Shown piece after piece: positions 34,618 to 44,470 of a DNA stretch of 64,000 bases. The notes beneath the pieces were generated by a model. The model was not told where the DNA came from, did not search any database, and was given only the letters and a program-made list of their open reading frames with translations. Numbering within the stretch: position 1 is the stretch's first letter; each line of letters starts with the position of its first letter. The DNA comes from an uncultured Woeseiaceae bacterium (GTDB lineage Bacteria; Pseudomonadota; Gammaproteobacteria; Steroidobacterales; Woeseiaceae), in NCBI GenBank assembly GCA_945787845.1, contig CALZJH010000004.1:124001-188000 (forward strand). The letters run 5' to 3'. Position numbers and translations under genes: made by a program.

Positions 34618-34682
34618 AAAGGGCGAGTCTGGCAAAAGCCAGTGACGCAACGTCACGAAGGACCCAGGATCGCGGGGCCGCC
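34618..34682 (+). pseudogene. Internally deleted c-di-GMP riboswitch relic
   Basis: On the plus strand, AAAGGGCGAG, a hairpin CTGGC-AAAA-GCCAG, GTGACGCAA, CACGAAGGACCC and CGGGGCCGCC line up with the intact riboswitch at 46044-46150. About 50 bases, including the rest of GCAAAGCC and the 5' strand of P3 (GGGTCC), are missing. The fold cannot form the ligand pocket. No gene lies downstream on this strand; the sequence runs into the 3' end of the GDPD-like gene. Confidence 0.65.
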
Positions 34683-34692
34683 GATAAGGACT

Positions 34693-35934
34693 CTAGTTGT
34701 CCTGGTCGCACCCGACGAGTTCGAAAGAGGTTTCGTACAGGTCTGCGTCGTCTTGCGTAATTCGCACCTGTATCGTGCCGTCACGCCGGTGTTTCCGTTT
34801 TAGCCTCATAGTTCCGGCAGTGACGAAGCTCTGGCGACGCGGATAAATTCGGTTTCTCGAGTAGAAGATGCGATCGTCGTCCGGGTAAGCGGAATGGGTC
34901 CAGTAGTATTGAATCAGCGTTCGGCCGATTCTGTTCGCCCAGGCCTGTTCGCTGGCGTAATCAGCTTTGGGCAACGTGTGCACGACATCCACGATCACGC
35001 CGAGGCGCTCGAACTCGTGGCAGTCCACCTGCACCGGCTCCTGCGATGGCTGCGGAGCGTAAAATACGGTATCGGATCGCGACTTCGGGTCCAGGAGTGA
35101 TTCCCGGATCTGGCTGTAGTAGTGCAGATTCGGGTCTGTCGTGACAATTCGCGCCCGCGGATAGATGGCGGTTCGAGGACGTGCGGACGCCCTGATAAAT
35201 CGCTCGATCTCTTTTCTGACGGCGGTGGGGCGTCTTGTAACGACTCCATCAACGCCCAGCTGCAGGTAATGCTCAATTCGAGCGCCGAAATTTATCGTCC
35301 AGACGTGGACCTCCAGGCCTTTGAGCTTGAGGGCCTTGATGAACTCGGCGTCCAGCAAGAGCCTGCCTTTCAGGCTGACGCGGTCGATGTCGTTCGCGGC
35401 CAGCAAGCCGGCCAGTTCGGACGGGGATGCCGGGGCCACGAACGGTACAACGCCGTGCGCCGCGGATGCGTAAGACCGCGTGACTTCCGGCCATAGTTCC
35501 CTGACCCTGGCCAGAACATCGAAGTCGTCACTCTGAAGGACAATTTGCTCGGTTGGTATCTGGCTCAGTCGGATTGCGGCAATCGCGAAGCCGACGCGGT
35601 CAATGTCCGGTATGCGGAGATCGAAAACAAAGTAACCGGAATGCGGGGCGTCACGCAGCAGCGTGTCCAGCGTCGGAAGGTCGTAGGTGTAGGTTTCGAG
35701 AATGTCGCTGTACGTTCGATCGTTCAGCCCTGGTGTCTCGAGCAGGCCGTCGTAGAACACGTAGACGGTGCCGTCCGTTGAAACCCGAACATCGATCTCG
35801 ACACCATCGGCGCCTGCGGCCCACGCGGCCGCTATCCCGTCCTGTCTCTTCGCGAAATTAGAATACGCAACGATGTCCGTTGCCTGCGCTGCACAGCAGG
35901 TCAGCAGTAACAGGATGCGGACGACGTTGATCAA
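34693..35934 (-). CDS. GDPD-like exported protein lacking catalytic histidines
   Basis: The 413-residue protein has a signal peptide (to about residue 18) and a TIM-barrel of the glycerophosphodiester phosphodiesterase family: [20 protein letters not shown] and [12 protein letters not shown], and late [10 protein letters not shown]. Metal-binding E46 and D48 are kept. The family's first catalytic motif HRG is replaced by Y24-S25-N26 and the second HD by Y61-D62, so hydrolysis by the known mechanism is unlikely. A ~150-residue C-terminal domain of unknown type follows ([13 protein letters not shown], then [20 protein letters not shown]). The GDPD gene's stop is close to the riboswitch relic. 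It overlaps tdh by about four bases at its start. Confidence 0.82.
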   Translation of the reverse strand: MINVVRILLLLTCCAAQATDIVAYSNFAKRQDGIAAAWAAGADGVEIDVRVSTDGTVYVFYDGLLETPGLNDRTYSDILETYTYDLPTLDTLLRDAPHSGYFVFDLRIPDIDRVGFAIAAIRLSQIPTEQIVLQSDDFDVLARVRELWPEVTRSYASAAHGVVPFVAPASPSELAGLLAANDIDRVSLKGRLLLDAEFIKALKLKGLEVHVWTINFGARIEHYLQLGVDGVVTRRPTAVRKEIERFIRASARPRTAIYPRARIVTTDPNLHYYSQIRESLLDPKSRSDTVFYAPQPSQEPVQVDCHEFERLGVIVDVVHTLPKADYASEQAWANRIGRTLIQYYWTHSAYPDDDRIFYSRNRIYPRRQSFVTAGTMRLKRKHRRDGTIQVRITQDDADLYETSFELVGCDQDN

Positions 35935-36956
35935 TTCCAGTGCAGGATGACTTTACCGGATTGTCCCGATTCCATGAGTTCGAACGCAGGCCGGAATTCA
36001 TCGATGTCGAAGTGATGCGTAATAATCGGCTCCATGTTGAGACCGCTCTGGAGCATGCTCGACATCTTGTACCAGGTCTCGAACATCTCTCGACCGTAGA
36101 CGCCCTTCAGAATCAGGCCCTTGAAGATTACGTCGTTCCAGTCGATGGCCATGTCCCCCGGTGGGATCCCGAGAATCGCGACCTTCCCGCCATGGTGCAT
36201 CGTACGGAGCAGGTCGCGAAACGCCTGCGGGTTGCCCGACATTTCCATGCCCACGTCGAAGCCCTCGACCATACCGAGTTCTTTCATGGTTTCGTCGATC
36301 GTCGTAGCGGTTACGTTTATCGCGCGCGTGGCACCCATCTTGCGGGCAAGATCCAGGCGATAGTCGTTGACGTCGGTGATAACGACATGGCGCGCACCGG
36401 CGTAGCGCGCGATGGCAACGGCCATGATACCGATTGGGCCGGCACCGGTAATCAGAACATCCTCGCCGACGAGGTCGAATGAGAGGGCGGTGTGCGTGGC
36501 ATTACCGAGAGGATCCAGAATCGACGCCATGTCATCGGTGATGGCGTCCGGGAGCTTGAAGGCGTTGAAGGCCGGAACTGACAGGTATTCCGCAAAAGCG
36601 CCGGGACGGTTCACGCCAACGCCGACGGTATTCATGCACAGGTGGCGACGGCCGGCCCGGCAGTTGCGACAGTAACCGCAGGTAATGTGTCCTTCGGCTG
36701 ACACCCGGTCGCCGATCTCGAAGCCCTTGACCTCGATCCCCATATCAACGATTTTGCCGCTGAATTCGTGACCCACGGCCATTGGAACCGGGATCGTCGC
36801 CTGTGCCCAGTTGTCCCACTTGAAGATGTGAATGTCCGTGCCGCAAATTGCGGTGCGCTTGACCTTGATCAGGACATCGTTGTGACCAACGTGCGGCTTT
36901 TCGATGTCTTCCATCCAGATGCCGCGTTCCGCTTTTGCCTTGACGAGTGCTTTCAT
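35931..36956 (-). CDS. tdh: L-threonine 3-dehydrogenase
   Basis: This zinc- and NAD-dependent enzyme oxidises threonine to 2-amino-3-ketobutyrate. The catalytic zinc site is CGTDIHIF and GHEFSGKI (near 38-75). The structural zinc cysteines are in [15 protein letters not shown] (near 93-107), and the NAD Rossmann motif is [13 protein letters not shown] (near 171). Length is 341 residues, as in E. coli. It overlaps kbl by four bases, so product passes to the ligase encoded immediately upstream. Confidence 0.96.
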   Translation of the reverse strand: MKALVKAKAERGIWMEDIEKPHVGHNDVLIKVKRTAICGTDIHIFKWDNWAQATIPVPMAVGHEFSGKIVDMGIEVKGFEIGDRVSAEGHITCGYCRNCRAGRRHLCMNTVGVGVNRPGAFAEYLSVPAFNAFKLPDAITDDMASILDPLGNATHTALSFDLVGEDVLITGAGPIGIMAVAIARYAGARHVVITDVNDYRLDLARKMGATRAINVTATTIDETMKELGMVEGFDVGMEMSGNPQAFRDLLRTMHHGGKVAILGIPPGDMAIDWNDVIFKGLILKGVYGREMFETWYKMSSMLQSGLNMEPIITHHFDIDEFRPAFELMESGQSGKVILHWN

Positions 36957-38152
36957 GAAATAACCCCAAGTTCGCGGCCGACCTCAGTGAACGCGGCAAT
37001 CGCCTTGTCGAGTTGTTCACGAGTCAGGCCGGCCGACATTTGCGTGCGGATTCGTGCCTGGCCTTTCGGTACGACCGGGAACGAGAATCCAATGACATAG
37101 ATGCCGCGCTCCAATAGTTTGTCGGCCATTGTCGTCGCAAGTTTCGCGTCACCCAGCATCACCGGAATGATCGGGTGTTCGCCGGGCTTCAGGTCGAAAC
37201 CACGTTCGGTCATTTGCTCGCGGAAATAGGCAGCATTTTCGTGCAGCTGCTGCTGCAGGGAGTTGTCTCGCTCGAGCAGGTCGAGTACGGCAATGGAGGA
37301 GGCCGCGATCATCGGCGCTACCGAGTTTGAAAAGAGGTAGGGTCGCGAGCGTTGGCGCAGCCAGCCGACGATTTCCTTGCGACCCGCAGTGTAACCGCCC
37401 GATGCACCACCGAGTGCCTTGCCAAGTGTCCCGGTGATGATGTCGATGCGCCCCATCACTTCGCGGTACTCATGCGTACCCTTGCCGTGTTTGCCCATGA
37501 AGCCGGCTGCATGACAATCATCAATCATGACCAGCGCGTCATACTCGTCAGCGAGGTCGCAGATGCCTTCGAGGTCGGCGATTGTACCGTCCATGGAAAA
37601 AACTCCATCGGTCACGATCAGGCGAACATTCGCCTGCCTGCTCGCTTCGAGCTGCGCCCGCAGGTCTGCCATGTCGTTGTTCGCATAACGATATCGGCTC
37701 GCCTTGCACAGCCGGATGCCGTCGATGATGCTCGCGTGGTTCAGGGCATCGCTGATCACGGCATCCTCAGGCCCGAGCAGCGTTTCGAACAGACCGCCGT
37801 TGGCATCAAAGCACGACGGGTACAGGATCGTATCCTCGGTACCCAGAAATGTGCTGATACGCCCTTCGAGCGTCTTGTGAATCGTCTGCGTACCGCAGAT
37901 GAAGCGCACTGATGCCATCCCGTAGCCGTACTCATCCAGCGCCTTGTGCGCGGCGGCGATGACGTCAGGGTGGTTCGCAAGTCCGAGGTAGTTGTTCGCG
38001 CAGAGGTTCAGCACTTCGGCGGTACCACCGTTTGACCGCACCTTGATTGCGGCTTGTTGGGGGCCGGCGATCAGTCGTTCTTGCTTGAACAGGCCTTCGT
38101 CGCGAAGGGCTTCGGTTTGTTCCGCGAGGGAGGCGAGGAATTCGGCAGGCAC
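36953..38152 (-). CDS. kbl: 2-amino-3-ketobutyrate CoA ligase (glycine C-acetyltransferase)
   Basis: This PLP enzyme cleaves 2-amino-3-ketobutyrate with CoA into glycine and acetyl-CoA. The PLP lysine is in [14 protein letters not shown] (near 240); [24 protein letters not shown] and [10 protein letters not shown] are typical. A GTG start at 38152 ([16 protein letters not shown]) gives 399 residues, the family length. An upstream in-frame extension of 35 residues is Arg-rich and not conserved. It is the first gene of kbl-tdh, divergent from hslR. Confidence 0.95.
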   Translation of the reverse strand: MPAEFLASLAEQTEALRDEGLFKQERLIAGPQQAAIKVRSNGGTAEVLNLCANNYLGLANHPDVIAAAHKALDEYGYGMASVRFICGTQTIHKTLEGRISTFLGTEDTILYPSCFDANGGLFETLLGPEDAVISDALNHASIIDGIRLCKASRYRYANNDMADLRAQLEASRQANVRLIVTDGVFSMDGTIADLEGICDLADEYDALVMIDDCHAAGFMGKHGKGTHEYREVMGRIDIITGTLGKALGGASGGYTAGRKEIVGWLRQRSRPYLFSNSVAPMIAASSIAVLDLLERDNSLQQQLHENAAYFREQMTERGFDLKPGEHPIIPVMLGDAKLATTMADKLLERGIYVIGFSFPVVPKGQARIRTQMSAGLTREQLDKAIAAFTEVGRELGVIS

Positions 38153-38213
38153 TGGGTTTGCTCTCGAGGTTGGAAGGAAGCAAAGTATATCAGTACGAAG
38201 ACGGAGATCGATT

Positions 38214-38603
38214 GTGGCAGACCGCAGCCTGAGGCTGGACCGCTGGTTATTCTTCACGCGCTTTTACAGGACGCGGTCGGCCGCGAGTGCGGCCGTGCAG
38301 GGTGGCCACGTGCGCCTCAACGGCGAGCGTGCCCGAAGCTCGGCGAAGGTCGCGATTGGAGACCGTATTCGCCTGGTCAGAAATCAGCTGACCTATGAAA
38401 TGACGGTCGAGGACATACCCGCGCGGCGTGGCCCTGCGCCTGAGGCGCAGGCCTGCTATACCGAATCCGAGGGCAGCGTAACGGCGCGCAAAAGCCACCT
38501 GGCCGACCTGCGCAGCGACCGCTTGCAGATGGCGACAACGCCCGGCCGGCCCGACAAACATACGCGCCGCAGGCTGCGGGACAGGAACCGCGGTAAAGAC
38601 TGA
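38214..38603 (+). CDS. hslR: S4-domain RNA-binding heat-shock protein 15
   Basis: The 129-residue basic protein has an S4 domain ([19 protein letters not shown], then [14 protein letters not shown]) and an Arg/Lys-rich C-terminus. Hsp15 binds stalled 50S subunits carrying nascent chains and helps recycle them. The GTG start at 38214 is chosen for its GGAG (38202-38205) and because translation upstream is unlike the family. It is divergent from kbl, with only 61 bases between the two starts. Confidence 0.88.
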   Translation: MADRSLRLDRWLFFTRFYRTRSAASAAVQGGHVRLNGERARSSAKVAIGDRIRLVRNQLTYEMTVEDIPARRGPAPEAQACYTESEGSVTARKSHLADLRSDRLQMATTPGRPDKHTRRRLRDRNRGKD

Positions 38604-38645
38604 AAATCCGGGTCAATACGAGTGCCTGTCTCGTTATTAATAACC

Positions 38646-38651
38646 TATAAT
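38646..38651 (+). promoter_or_regulatory. -10 box upstream of putA
   Basis: A perfect TATAAT in an AT-rich run lies 68 bases before putA. No matching -35 is seen, so an activator may be needed. Confidence 0.4.
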
Positions 38652-38719
38652 CGCCGGCCACGGGCCCTTTCACAGGGCGCTAACGCGAATCCACTGGAAG
38701 TGGACGTACGGAGTTTTTC

Positions 38720-41700
38720 ATGAGCTTCATCGATCAGCCAGCTGCGCGCGAAAGCAGCATCCCTTACATCAACGACAACTACCTTGCCGATGAGCAGACT
38801 ATCGTCCGCGCGCTGGTCGCCGAGGCGGATCCCGGCGAAGCGGCACGCGAGAACATCATGAAAACGGCGGCGCAGCTGGTACGCGCCGTACGCAAGAATA
38901 CGAAGAACGACGGCGGCATCGAGGCATTCCTCAAGACATACGACCTCTCATCGGACGAGGGCGTGCTGCTCATGTGTATCGCGGAGGCGCTACTGCGCAT
39001 TCCAGATGCCGATACAGCTGACCGCCTGATCGCGGACAAGATCACCTCGGCCAAGTGGCAGGACCACGTGGGTACCAGCGATTCGCTGTTCGTCAATGCC
39101 TCGACCTGGGGCCTGATGCTGACGGGCAAGATCCTGACGCTCGATGAGATCGAGAAAGGTAACCCGGCCAGGCTGCTTGGCAAACTCGTGAGCAGGGCAG
39201 GCGAGCCCGTCGTGCGGACGGCAATGCGCCAGGCCATGAAGATCATGGGTCACCAGTTCGTCATGGGGCGCAATATCGGCGAGGCTCTCAAACGTGCGAT
39301 GAAAAGCACGGACCTGCCGTATCGGTATTCCTTCGACATGCTTGGCGAATCTGCCCTGACGGCGGCCGATGCACAGCGCTACCTGGACAACTACCACGAC
39401 GGTATCAAGAGCATCGCGGAAGGACCGCAGATCGACGCACCCGACGTGTTCGCAGCGCCCGGTATCTCGGTCAAGCTATCGGCGCTGCATCCACGCTATG
39501 AGTATTCCCAGGAAGAACGCGTCATGGCCGAACTCGTGCCGGCCGTGCTCGAGCTTGCGAAGCATGCGAAAGACGTGGGTATCGGACTGACCATTGACTC
39601 TGAAGAGGCGCATCGCCTGGAGATGTGGCTCGGTATTTTTGAGCGCGTCTATCGCGACCCGGCATTAAACGGCTGGGAGGGATTCGGCGTTGCATTGCAG
39701 ACCTACCAGCGACGCGGCCGCGACTGCATGCGGTTCCTGATTGATCTTGCCGACGAGGTCGGGCGCCGTATTCCGGTCCGCCTGGTCAAGGGCGCCTACT
39801 GGGACAGCGAAGTGAAATGGGCGCAGGAGCTGGGCCTTCAGAGCTACCCGGTGTATACGCGCAAGTCCCATTCCGACGTGTCCTATCTCGCTGCCGCGCG
39901 AGCTGCGCTTGACGCGGGCGATAAGATCTACGCGCAGTTCGCGACGCACAACGCACACACTCTGGCCAGCGTATTGCACTATGCGGGTTCGCGGCGCGAT
40001 TACGAGTTCCAGCGCCTGCACGGCATGGGCGAAGAGCTCTACGCTGAAGTGGTCGATCCGGAGAAACACGATCGGCCGTGCCGCGTGTACGCTCCGGTTG
40101 GTAACCATGAAGACCTCTTGCCTTACCTGGTGCGCCGTCTGCTCGAGAATGGCTCGAACACGTCGTTCGTGAACAAGATTGCGGACGAGACGATCGACGT
40201 CCAGGACATCGTGGCAGATCCACTGGTGACGGCCGCCGCACACGACTATGCAGCGCACGACCGGATTCCGGCACCGACCGATATCTTCCAGCCCGAGCGT
40301 ATTAACTCACGCGGCGTGAACCTTCCCGACCGCAGTGTCAGCAGGCAGCTGCTCGCCGAACTGGAGGCGGCGAGCAAGAAGACGATTACAGCGAAGCCGA
40401 TTATTGGCGGTAAAGAGGTCGATGGTCGCGAGGAGCCGTCGGTCAACCCGTCGGATACCTCCGAGATTGTTGGCGTGTGCCACCAGGCGACAGAGGAGCA
40501 CGTCGATAAGGCCATAGAGCTGTCGGTTGCCGCACAGCCGGCCTGGGATCGGCTTGGCGGCAATGCGCGAGCGGACATTCTGAACCGTGCAGCGGATCTG
40601 TTCGAGAAACACCGTGACGAACTCCTGAGACTCTGCGTCACCGAGGGCGGTCGCAGCATTCCGGACTCAATCTCCGAGTTGCGTGAGGCGGTCGACTTCA
40701 TGCGCTATTACGGGGCCCAGGCGAGGAAGCACTTCGGTGAGCCGATCGTGTTGCCGGGACCGACCGGTGAACGGAACACCTACAGCATGCGTGGACGCGG
40801 CGTCTTCATCGCCATCAGCCCGTGGAATTTCCCGCTGGCTATTTTTACCGGCCAGGTGACGGCTGCGCTTGCCGCGGGTAACGCCGTGCTTGCCAAGCCG
40901 GCGGCGCCAACGCCACTCGTCGCCTACAGGGCGGTACAACTGCTGCACGAGGCCGGAGTGCCGCCTGAGGTGCTGCATTTCATGCCCGGGAGCGGCAGGC
41001 TGATTGGTAGCCGTGCCGTCGCCGATCCGCGCGTTGCAGGCGTGGTGTTCACCGGTTCGACCGAGGTCGCCCAGACGATTAACCAGACGCTGGCTCACCG
41101 GGATGGTCCGATCGGCGTGCTGATAGCCGAAACCGGCGGCCAAAACGCTATGTTCGTCGACAGCTCCGCGCTGCCCGAGCAAGTCGTGCACGACAGCATC
41201 TACTCGGCGTTTAACAGCGCCGGCCAGCGTTGTTCGGCGCTGCGTCTCCTGTGCATTCAGGAGGACATCGAACCGCGTACGCTGGACCTGCTCAAAGGTT
41301 ATATGGAGGAGCTCACGATTGGCGATCCGCGGCACCTTTCGACGGATGTCGGCCCGTGCATTGATGACCCATCAAGGCAGATCCTGGGCGCGCACGTGGA
41401 GCGCATGACGAAGGAACAAAATGTCGTTTATCGCTGTCCGTTGCCGGAGGCAACGCGGAGTGGCACCTACTTTGCGCCGACACTGGTTGAGATTGACGAT
41501 ATCGGGGCACTGACCGAAGAGCAGTTCGGCCCGATCCTGCATGTCGTCAAGTTCAAGGGGCGTGACCTGGACAAGACGGTGGCAGCCGTCAATGGCACGG
41601 GCTTCGGCCTGACCATGGGTCTGCACAGTCGCATTGACTCCCGGGTAGCGGGCCTGGCCGCCGATTGTGGCGCGGGTAACCTCTATGTCAACCGCAATAT

Positions 41701-41872
41701 GATTGGCGCGGTCGTCGGTGTGCAGCCCTTTGGGGGCAGGGGGCTCTCGGGGACCGGGCCCAAGGCGGGTGGTCCCCACTACGTGCAGCGCTTCGGTACG
41801 GAGTTCACGCTTAGCAACAACATATCGGCGGTGGGCGGCAATGCCAGCCTGCTGACACTTGGCTCCGATTGA
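38720..41872 (+). CDS. putA: Bifunctional proline dehydrogenase / P5C dehydrogenase
   Basis: PutA oxidises proline to glutamate in two steps with an internal channel for the intermediate. The FAD-dependent PRODH barrel spans about 90-500 (VRLVKGAYWDSEVKWAQ, YPVYTRKSHSDVSYLA). The NAD-dependent P5CDH domain spans about 560-1040, with ETGGQNAM (near 804) and catalytic C838 in SAGQRCSALR. The 1050-residue length and absence of an N-terminal ribbon-helix-helix or a C-terminal extension mark the short, non-DNA-binding class, so it is not its own repressor. A perfect TATAAT lies upstream. Its stop overlaps sdaA. Confidence 0.96.
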   Translation: MSFIDQPAARESSIPYINDNYLADEQTIVRALVAEADPGEAARENIMKTAAQLVRAVRKNTKNDGGIEAFLKTYDLSSDEGVLLMCIAEALLRIPDADTADRLIADKITSAKWQDHVGTSDSLFVNASTWGLMLTGKILTLDEIEKGNPARLLGKLVSRAGEPVVRTAMRQAMKIMGHQFVMGRNIGEALKRAMKSTDLPYRYSFDMLGESALTAADAQRYLDNYHDGIKSIAEGPQIDAPDVFAAPGISVKLSALHPRYEYSQEERVMAELVPAVLELAKHAKDVGIGLTIDSEEAHRLEMWLGIFERVYRDPALNGWEGFGVALQTYQRRGRDCMRFLIDLADEVGRRIPVRLVKGAYWDSEVKWAQELGLQSYPVYTRKSHSDVSYLAAARAALDAGDKIYAQFATHNAHTLASVLHYAGSRRDYEFQRLHGMGEELYAEVVDPEKHDRPCRVYAPVGNHEDLLPYLVRRLLENGSNTSFVNKIADETIDVQDIVADPLVTAAAHDYAAHDRIPAPTDIFQPERINSRGVNLPDRSVSRQLLAELEAASKKTITAKPIIGGKEVDGREEPSVNPSDTSEIVGVCHQATEEHVDKAIELSVAAQPAWDRLGGNARADILNRAADLFEKHRDELLRLCVTEGGRSIPDSISELREAVDFMRYYGAQARKHFGEPIVLPGPTGERNTYSMRGRGVFIAISPWNFPLAIFTGQVTAALAAGNAVLAKPAAPTPLVAYRAVQLLHEAGVPPEVLHFMPGSGRLIGSRAVADPRVAGVVFTGSTEVAQTINQTLAHRDGPIGVLIAETGGQNAMFVDSSALPEQVVHDSIYSAFNSAGQRCSALRLLCIQEDIEPRTLDLLKGYMEELTIGDPRHLSTDVGPCIDDPSRQILGAHVERMTKEQNVVYRCPLPEATRSGTYFAPTLVEIDDIGALTEEQFGPILHVVKFKGRDLDKTVAAVNGTGFGLTMGLHSRIDSRVAGLAADCGAGNLYVNRNMIGAVVGVQPFGGRGLSGTGPKAGGPHYVQRFGTEFTLSNNISAVGGNASLLTLGSD

Positions 41873-43182
41873 TGGCGGCGGTCAGTGTCTTCGATATCTT
41901 CAAGATAGGAGTCGGCCCGTCCAGTTCTCATACGGTCGGGCCGATGAAAGCCGCACGCGCGTTCGCCCAGGATGTGAGCCATCTGGCTGTAGCGTCCTAT
42001 GACGTGACTTTGTACGGGTCGCTCGCATGGACGGGCAAGGGGCATGGCACCGACTCGGCAATCCTGCTCGGCCTGTCCGGTCAGGAACCGCAATCCGTCG
42101 ACCCGGATGCCGTCGCCGGCATCCTCGATGCCGTGCGCGCCGAGGGCCATATCAACATTGATTTCAATTACGAACGGGTGCTGGACCGCCACACCAACGG
42201 TATGCGCTTCGTAGCGCTCGATGAGCAGGGCACCGAGCTGCGTAGCGATGATTACTTCTCTCTCGGTGGCGGGTTTATCGCGCGTAATGACGAGCCGGAA
42301 GCCGCAGCGAATGACCGGGAACCACCGTTGCCGTATTCGACGAGTGAGTCGCTGCTGGCCCTCGCGGCCGAGCATGGCCTGAGTATTGCCGAACTCGTCT
42401 GCAGGAATGAGCAAACCTGGCGTGACGAGGCGTCCATTAACGCCGGCATTGACGGTATCTGGGCTGCGATGAACTCGTGTATCGAGCGGGGCATGCGGAC
42501 CGAGGGTGTTCTGCCGGGCCAGATGTCCGTGTTGCGGCGTGCCGCGAAGCTGGCGAAACGCCTCAAAGAGCGCGGGGAACCGCAGGCGCTGGATGCCATG
42601 GAATGGGTGAATGTCTACGCCATTGCGGTGAACGAGGAAAACGCCGCCGGCGGCCGGGTCGTGACGTCCCCGACAAACGGTGCTGCCGGGATCATTCCCG
42701 CGGTCCTGCGTTTTTACCTCGATTTCGTGTCGGGGGCGGATAATGACGGCATTCGCACGTTTCTGCTGACCGCCGGGGCCATTGGTATTCTCTACAAGGT
42801 CAATGCGTCGATTTCGGGCGCGGAGATGGGATGCCAGGGCGAAGTCGGTGTGGCGTGCTCAATGGCGGCCGGCGGACTCGCCGCGGCCCTGGGCGGCTCT
42901 AACGACCACGTCGAGGAGGCGGCCGAAATCGGGATGGAGCACAACCTCGGCCTGACCTGCGACCCGATTGGCGGACTCGTGCAAATCCCGTGTATCGAGC
43001 GCAACGCGATGGGAGCCGTCAAGGCAATCAATGCGGCAAAGCTTGCCATGCACGGTGACGGCACGCACAAAGTGACGCTCGACCAGGTCATCGAGACTAT
43101 GCGGCAGACTGGCGAGGACATGTCGTCGCGCTACAAGGAAACCTCGCAGGGTGGTCTCGCGGTAAACGTTCCGGAATGCTAG
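41872..43182 (+). CDS. sdaA: L-serine ammonia-lyase (iron-sulfur type)
   Basis: This 436-residue enzyme deaminates serine to pyruvate using a [4Fe-4S] cluster. The substrate-domain signature is [12 protein letters not shown] near residues 13-24. Three cluster cysteines are visible in CQGEVG, CDPIGG and CIERNA, in the usual order. The ATG overlaps the putA stop (TGATG), so proline and serine breakdown are co-expressed. The threonine-to-glycine genes kbl and tdh lie close by on the other strand, making the region an amino-acid catabolic cluster. Confidence 0.95.
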   Translation: MAAVSVFDIFKIGVGPSSSHTVGPMKAARAFAQDVSHLAVASYDVTLYGSLAWTGKGHGTDSAILLGLSGQEPQSVDPDAVAGILDAVRAEGHINIDFNYERVLDRHTNGMRFVALDEQGTELRSDDYFSLGGGFIARNDEPEAAANDREPPLPYSTSESLLALAAEHGLSIAELVCRNEQTWRDEASINAGIDGIWAAMNSCIERGMRTEGVLPGQMSVLRRAAKLAKRLKERGEPQALDAMEWVNVYAIAVNEENAAGGRVVTSPTNGAAGIIPAVLRFYLDFVSGADNDGIRTFLLTAGAIGILYKVNASISGAEMGCQGEVGVACSMAAGGLAAALGGSNDHVEEAAEIGMEHNLGLTCDPIGGLVQIPCIERNAMGAVKAINAAKLAMHGDGTHKVTLDQVIETMRQTGEDMSSRYKETSQGGLAVNVPEC

Positions 43183-43260
43183 TGACGCACCGCTCGGTGG
43201 CCGCCAGGGTTGCCTGATTCCTTGCAATGGCCGCGCCATTGCAGCGAACATCATGCCCGT

Positions 43261-44394
43261 ATGGAAGAACAGCACACCCTGGTCATGAACTGGCGCAGCG
43301 CCATGCTGGTAATCATCATGCTTTGCGCAATGATTTCCCTCGCGTATCTCTATTCGCGAAAGATCGAACGACGCGCGGTCGCGTGGCTTGGTGCCTTCGT
43401 CATGGCCGCTATTGTATCCGGCATTCCCGTCGTGGCCGGTTTCGCGGGGGCCTTTGACGTATGGCCCGGGCTGACCTTCTTGCCGACCCAGATGACGCTG
43501 CTACTTGGTCCCCTGGTCTATCTTCATGCCCGGGCGTTGATGCTCGGTGAACCAAACGGGCGCTTGTGGTGGCTGCTCGTTCCCGGCGCCGTGTACTGGC
43601 TGTATCAGCTGTGGGCATTTCTGTTTCTTGGCGACTACCAGGCGAAATGGGCGTTCAATGAGGCCGTGCACTATCCGTATGTTCTGCCCGTGGTGTTTTA
43701 TGCCGGCCTCGGGCTCATGGTGTGGGCGCTGTTCGCAATCTGGCGCATGCGGACACGCTATCTCGCCTGGTTGCAAGACCACCACTCGGACGATGATGCA
43801 TTTAATCCGGCCTGGCTGACGCATTTGATCGCCATCGGTGTGCCGTTGGTCGTAGTCTGGTCGCTCGAGAATTTCCTGGGCAGGATGATCGGTCTCAATT
43901 ACGTCGAGCGTTTTTGGGCGGAATTCTCTGTTTTTGTTTTACTCTTCTTTGTCTCGACAGAGGCCCTGGCGCGAATTCAGCGGCCTTATCCAAAGATGGT
44001 CGAACCCCAGGGGACCGCAGCGCCCAGGGGCCGGGAGCGCAGCGAACGCGATTGGTCCGCCGAAGGGCTGCGGCTCAAGACGGCTGTCCTCGACAACGGC
44101 TGGCACCTTGAGCCCCGTCTTTCACTGCAGGAGCTTGCGCGTCGTTTCGGCATGAACCAGGCGTATGTGTCACGCGCACTCAATCAGGGCTTCGGACTCA
44201 ATTTCAGCAGTTTTATCAACGAGCTGCGTGTCGAACACGCCAAGCACCTGCTGCATGAGGGGCGCCTGGGCCTGCTGGAGGTTGCAATGGCCTCCGGATT
44301 TGGCTCAAAGGCCAGTTTCAATCGCGCCTTCAAGCTGTTCAGCGGGCTGACACCGAGCGCCTACAGACGGGCCGAAAAGTCTCAATACCCATAA
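43261..44394 (+). CDS. AraC-type regulator with membrane sensor domain
   Basis: The N-terminal ~235 residues carry six or seven hydrophobic helices with short loops (MLVIIMLCAMISLAYLYS, MTLLLGPLVYLHARAL and others). The last ~100 residues are an AraC double helix-turn-helix (LSLQELARRFGMNQAYVSRA, LLEVAMASGFGSKASFNRAF). The DNA-binding domain is therefore tethered to the membrane. The ATG at 43261 (MEEQHTLVMNWRS) is preferred over an upstream in-frame extension. It is 76 bases before an S41 peptidase gene on the same strand, a pairing that suggests regulation of it. The signal is unknown. Confidence 0.88.
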   Translation: MEEQHTLVMNWRSAMLVIIMLCAMISLAYLYSRKIERRAVAWLGAFVMAAIVSGIPVVAGFAGAFDVWPGLTFLPTQMTLLLGPLVYLHARALMLGEPNGRLWWLLVPGAVYWLYQLWAFLFLGDYQAKWAFNEAVHYPYVLPVVFYAGLGLMVWALFAIWRMRTRYLAWLQDHHSDDDAFNPAWLTHLIAIGVPLVVVWSLENFLGRMIGLNYVERFWAEFSVFVLLFFVSTEALARIQRPYPKMVEPQGTAAPRGRERSERDWSAEGLRLKTAVLDNGWHLEPRLSLQELARRFGMNQAYVSRALNQGFGLNFSSFINELRVEHAKHLLHEGRLGLLEVAMASGFGSKASFNRAFKLFSGLTPSAYRRAEKSQYP

Positions 44395-44470
44395 ATCTGC
44401 AGCGATTTGGTGGATTGCGGCGACACGCATGGCTGCTCGCCCGATACTCCCAGGGAAGTCGGAGGAACTT

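Noticed and set aside
34551-34803. Short plus-strand frames over the riboswitch relic
   Set aside because: They have no ribosome site, run into the antisense end of the GDPD-like gene, and the sequence is better explained as a decayed riboswitch.
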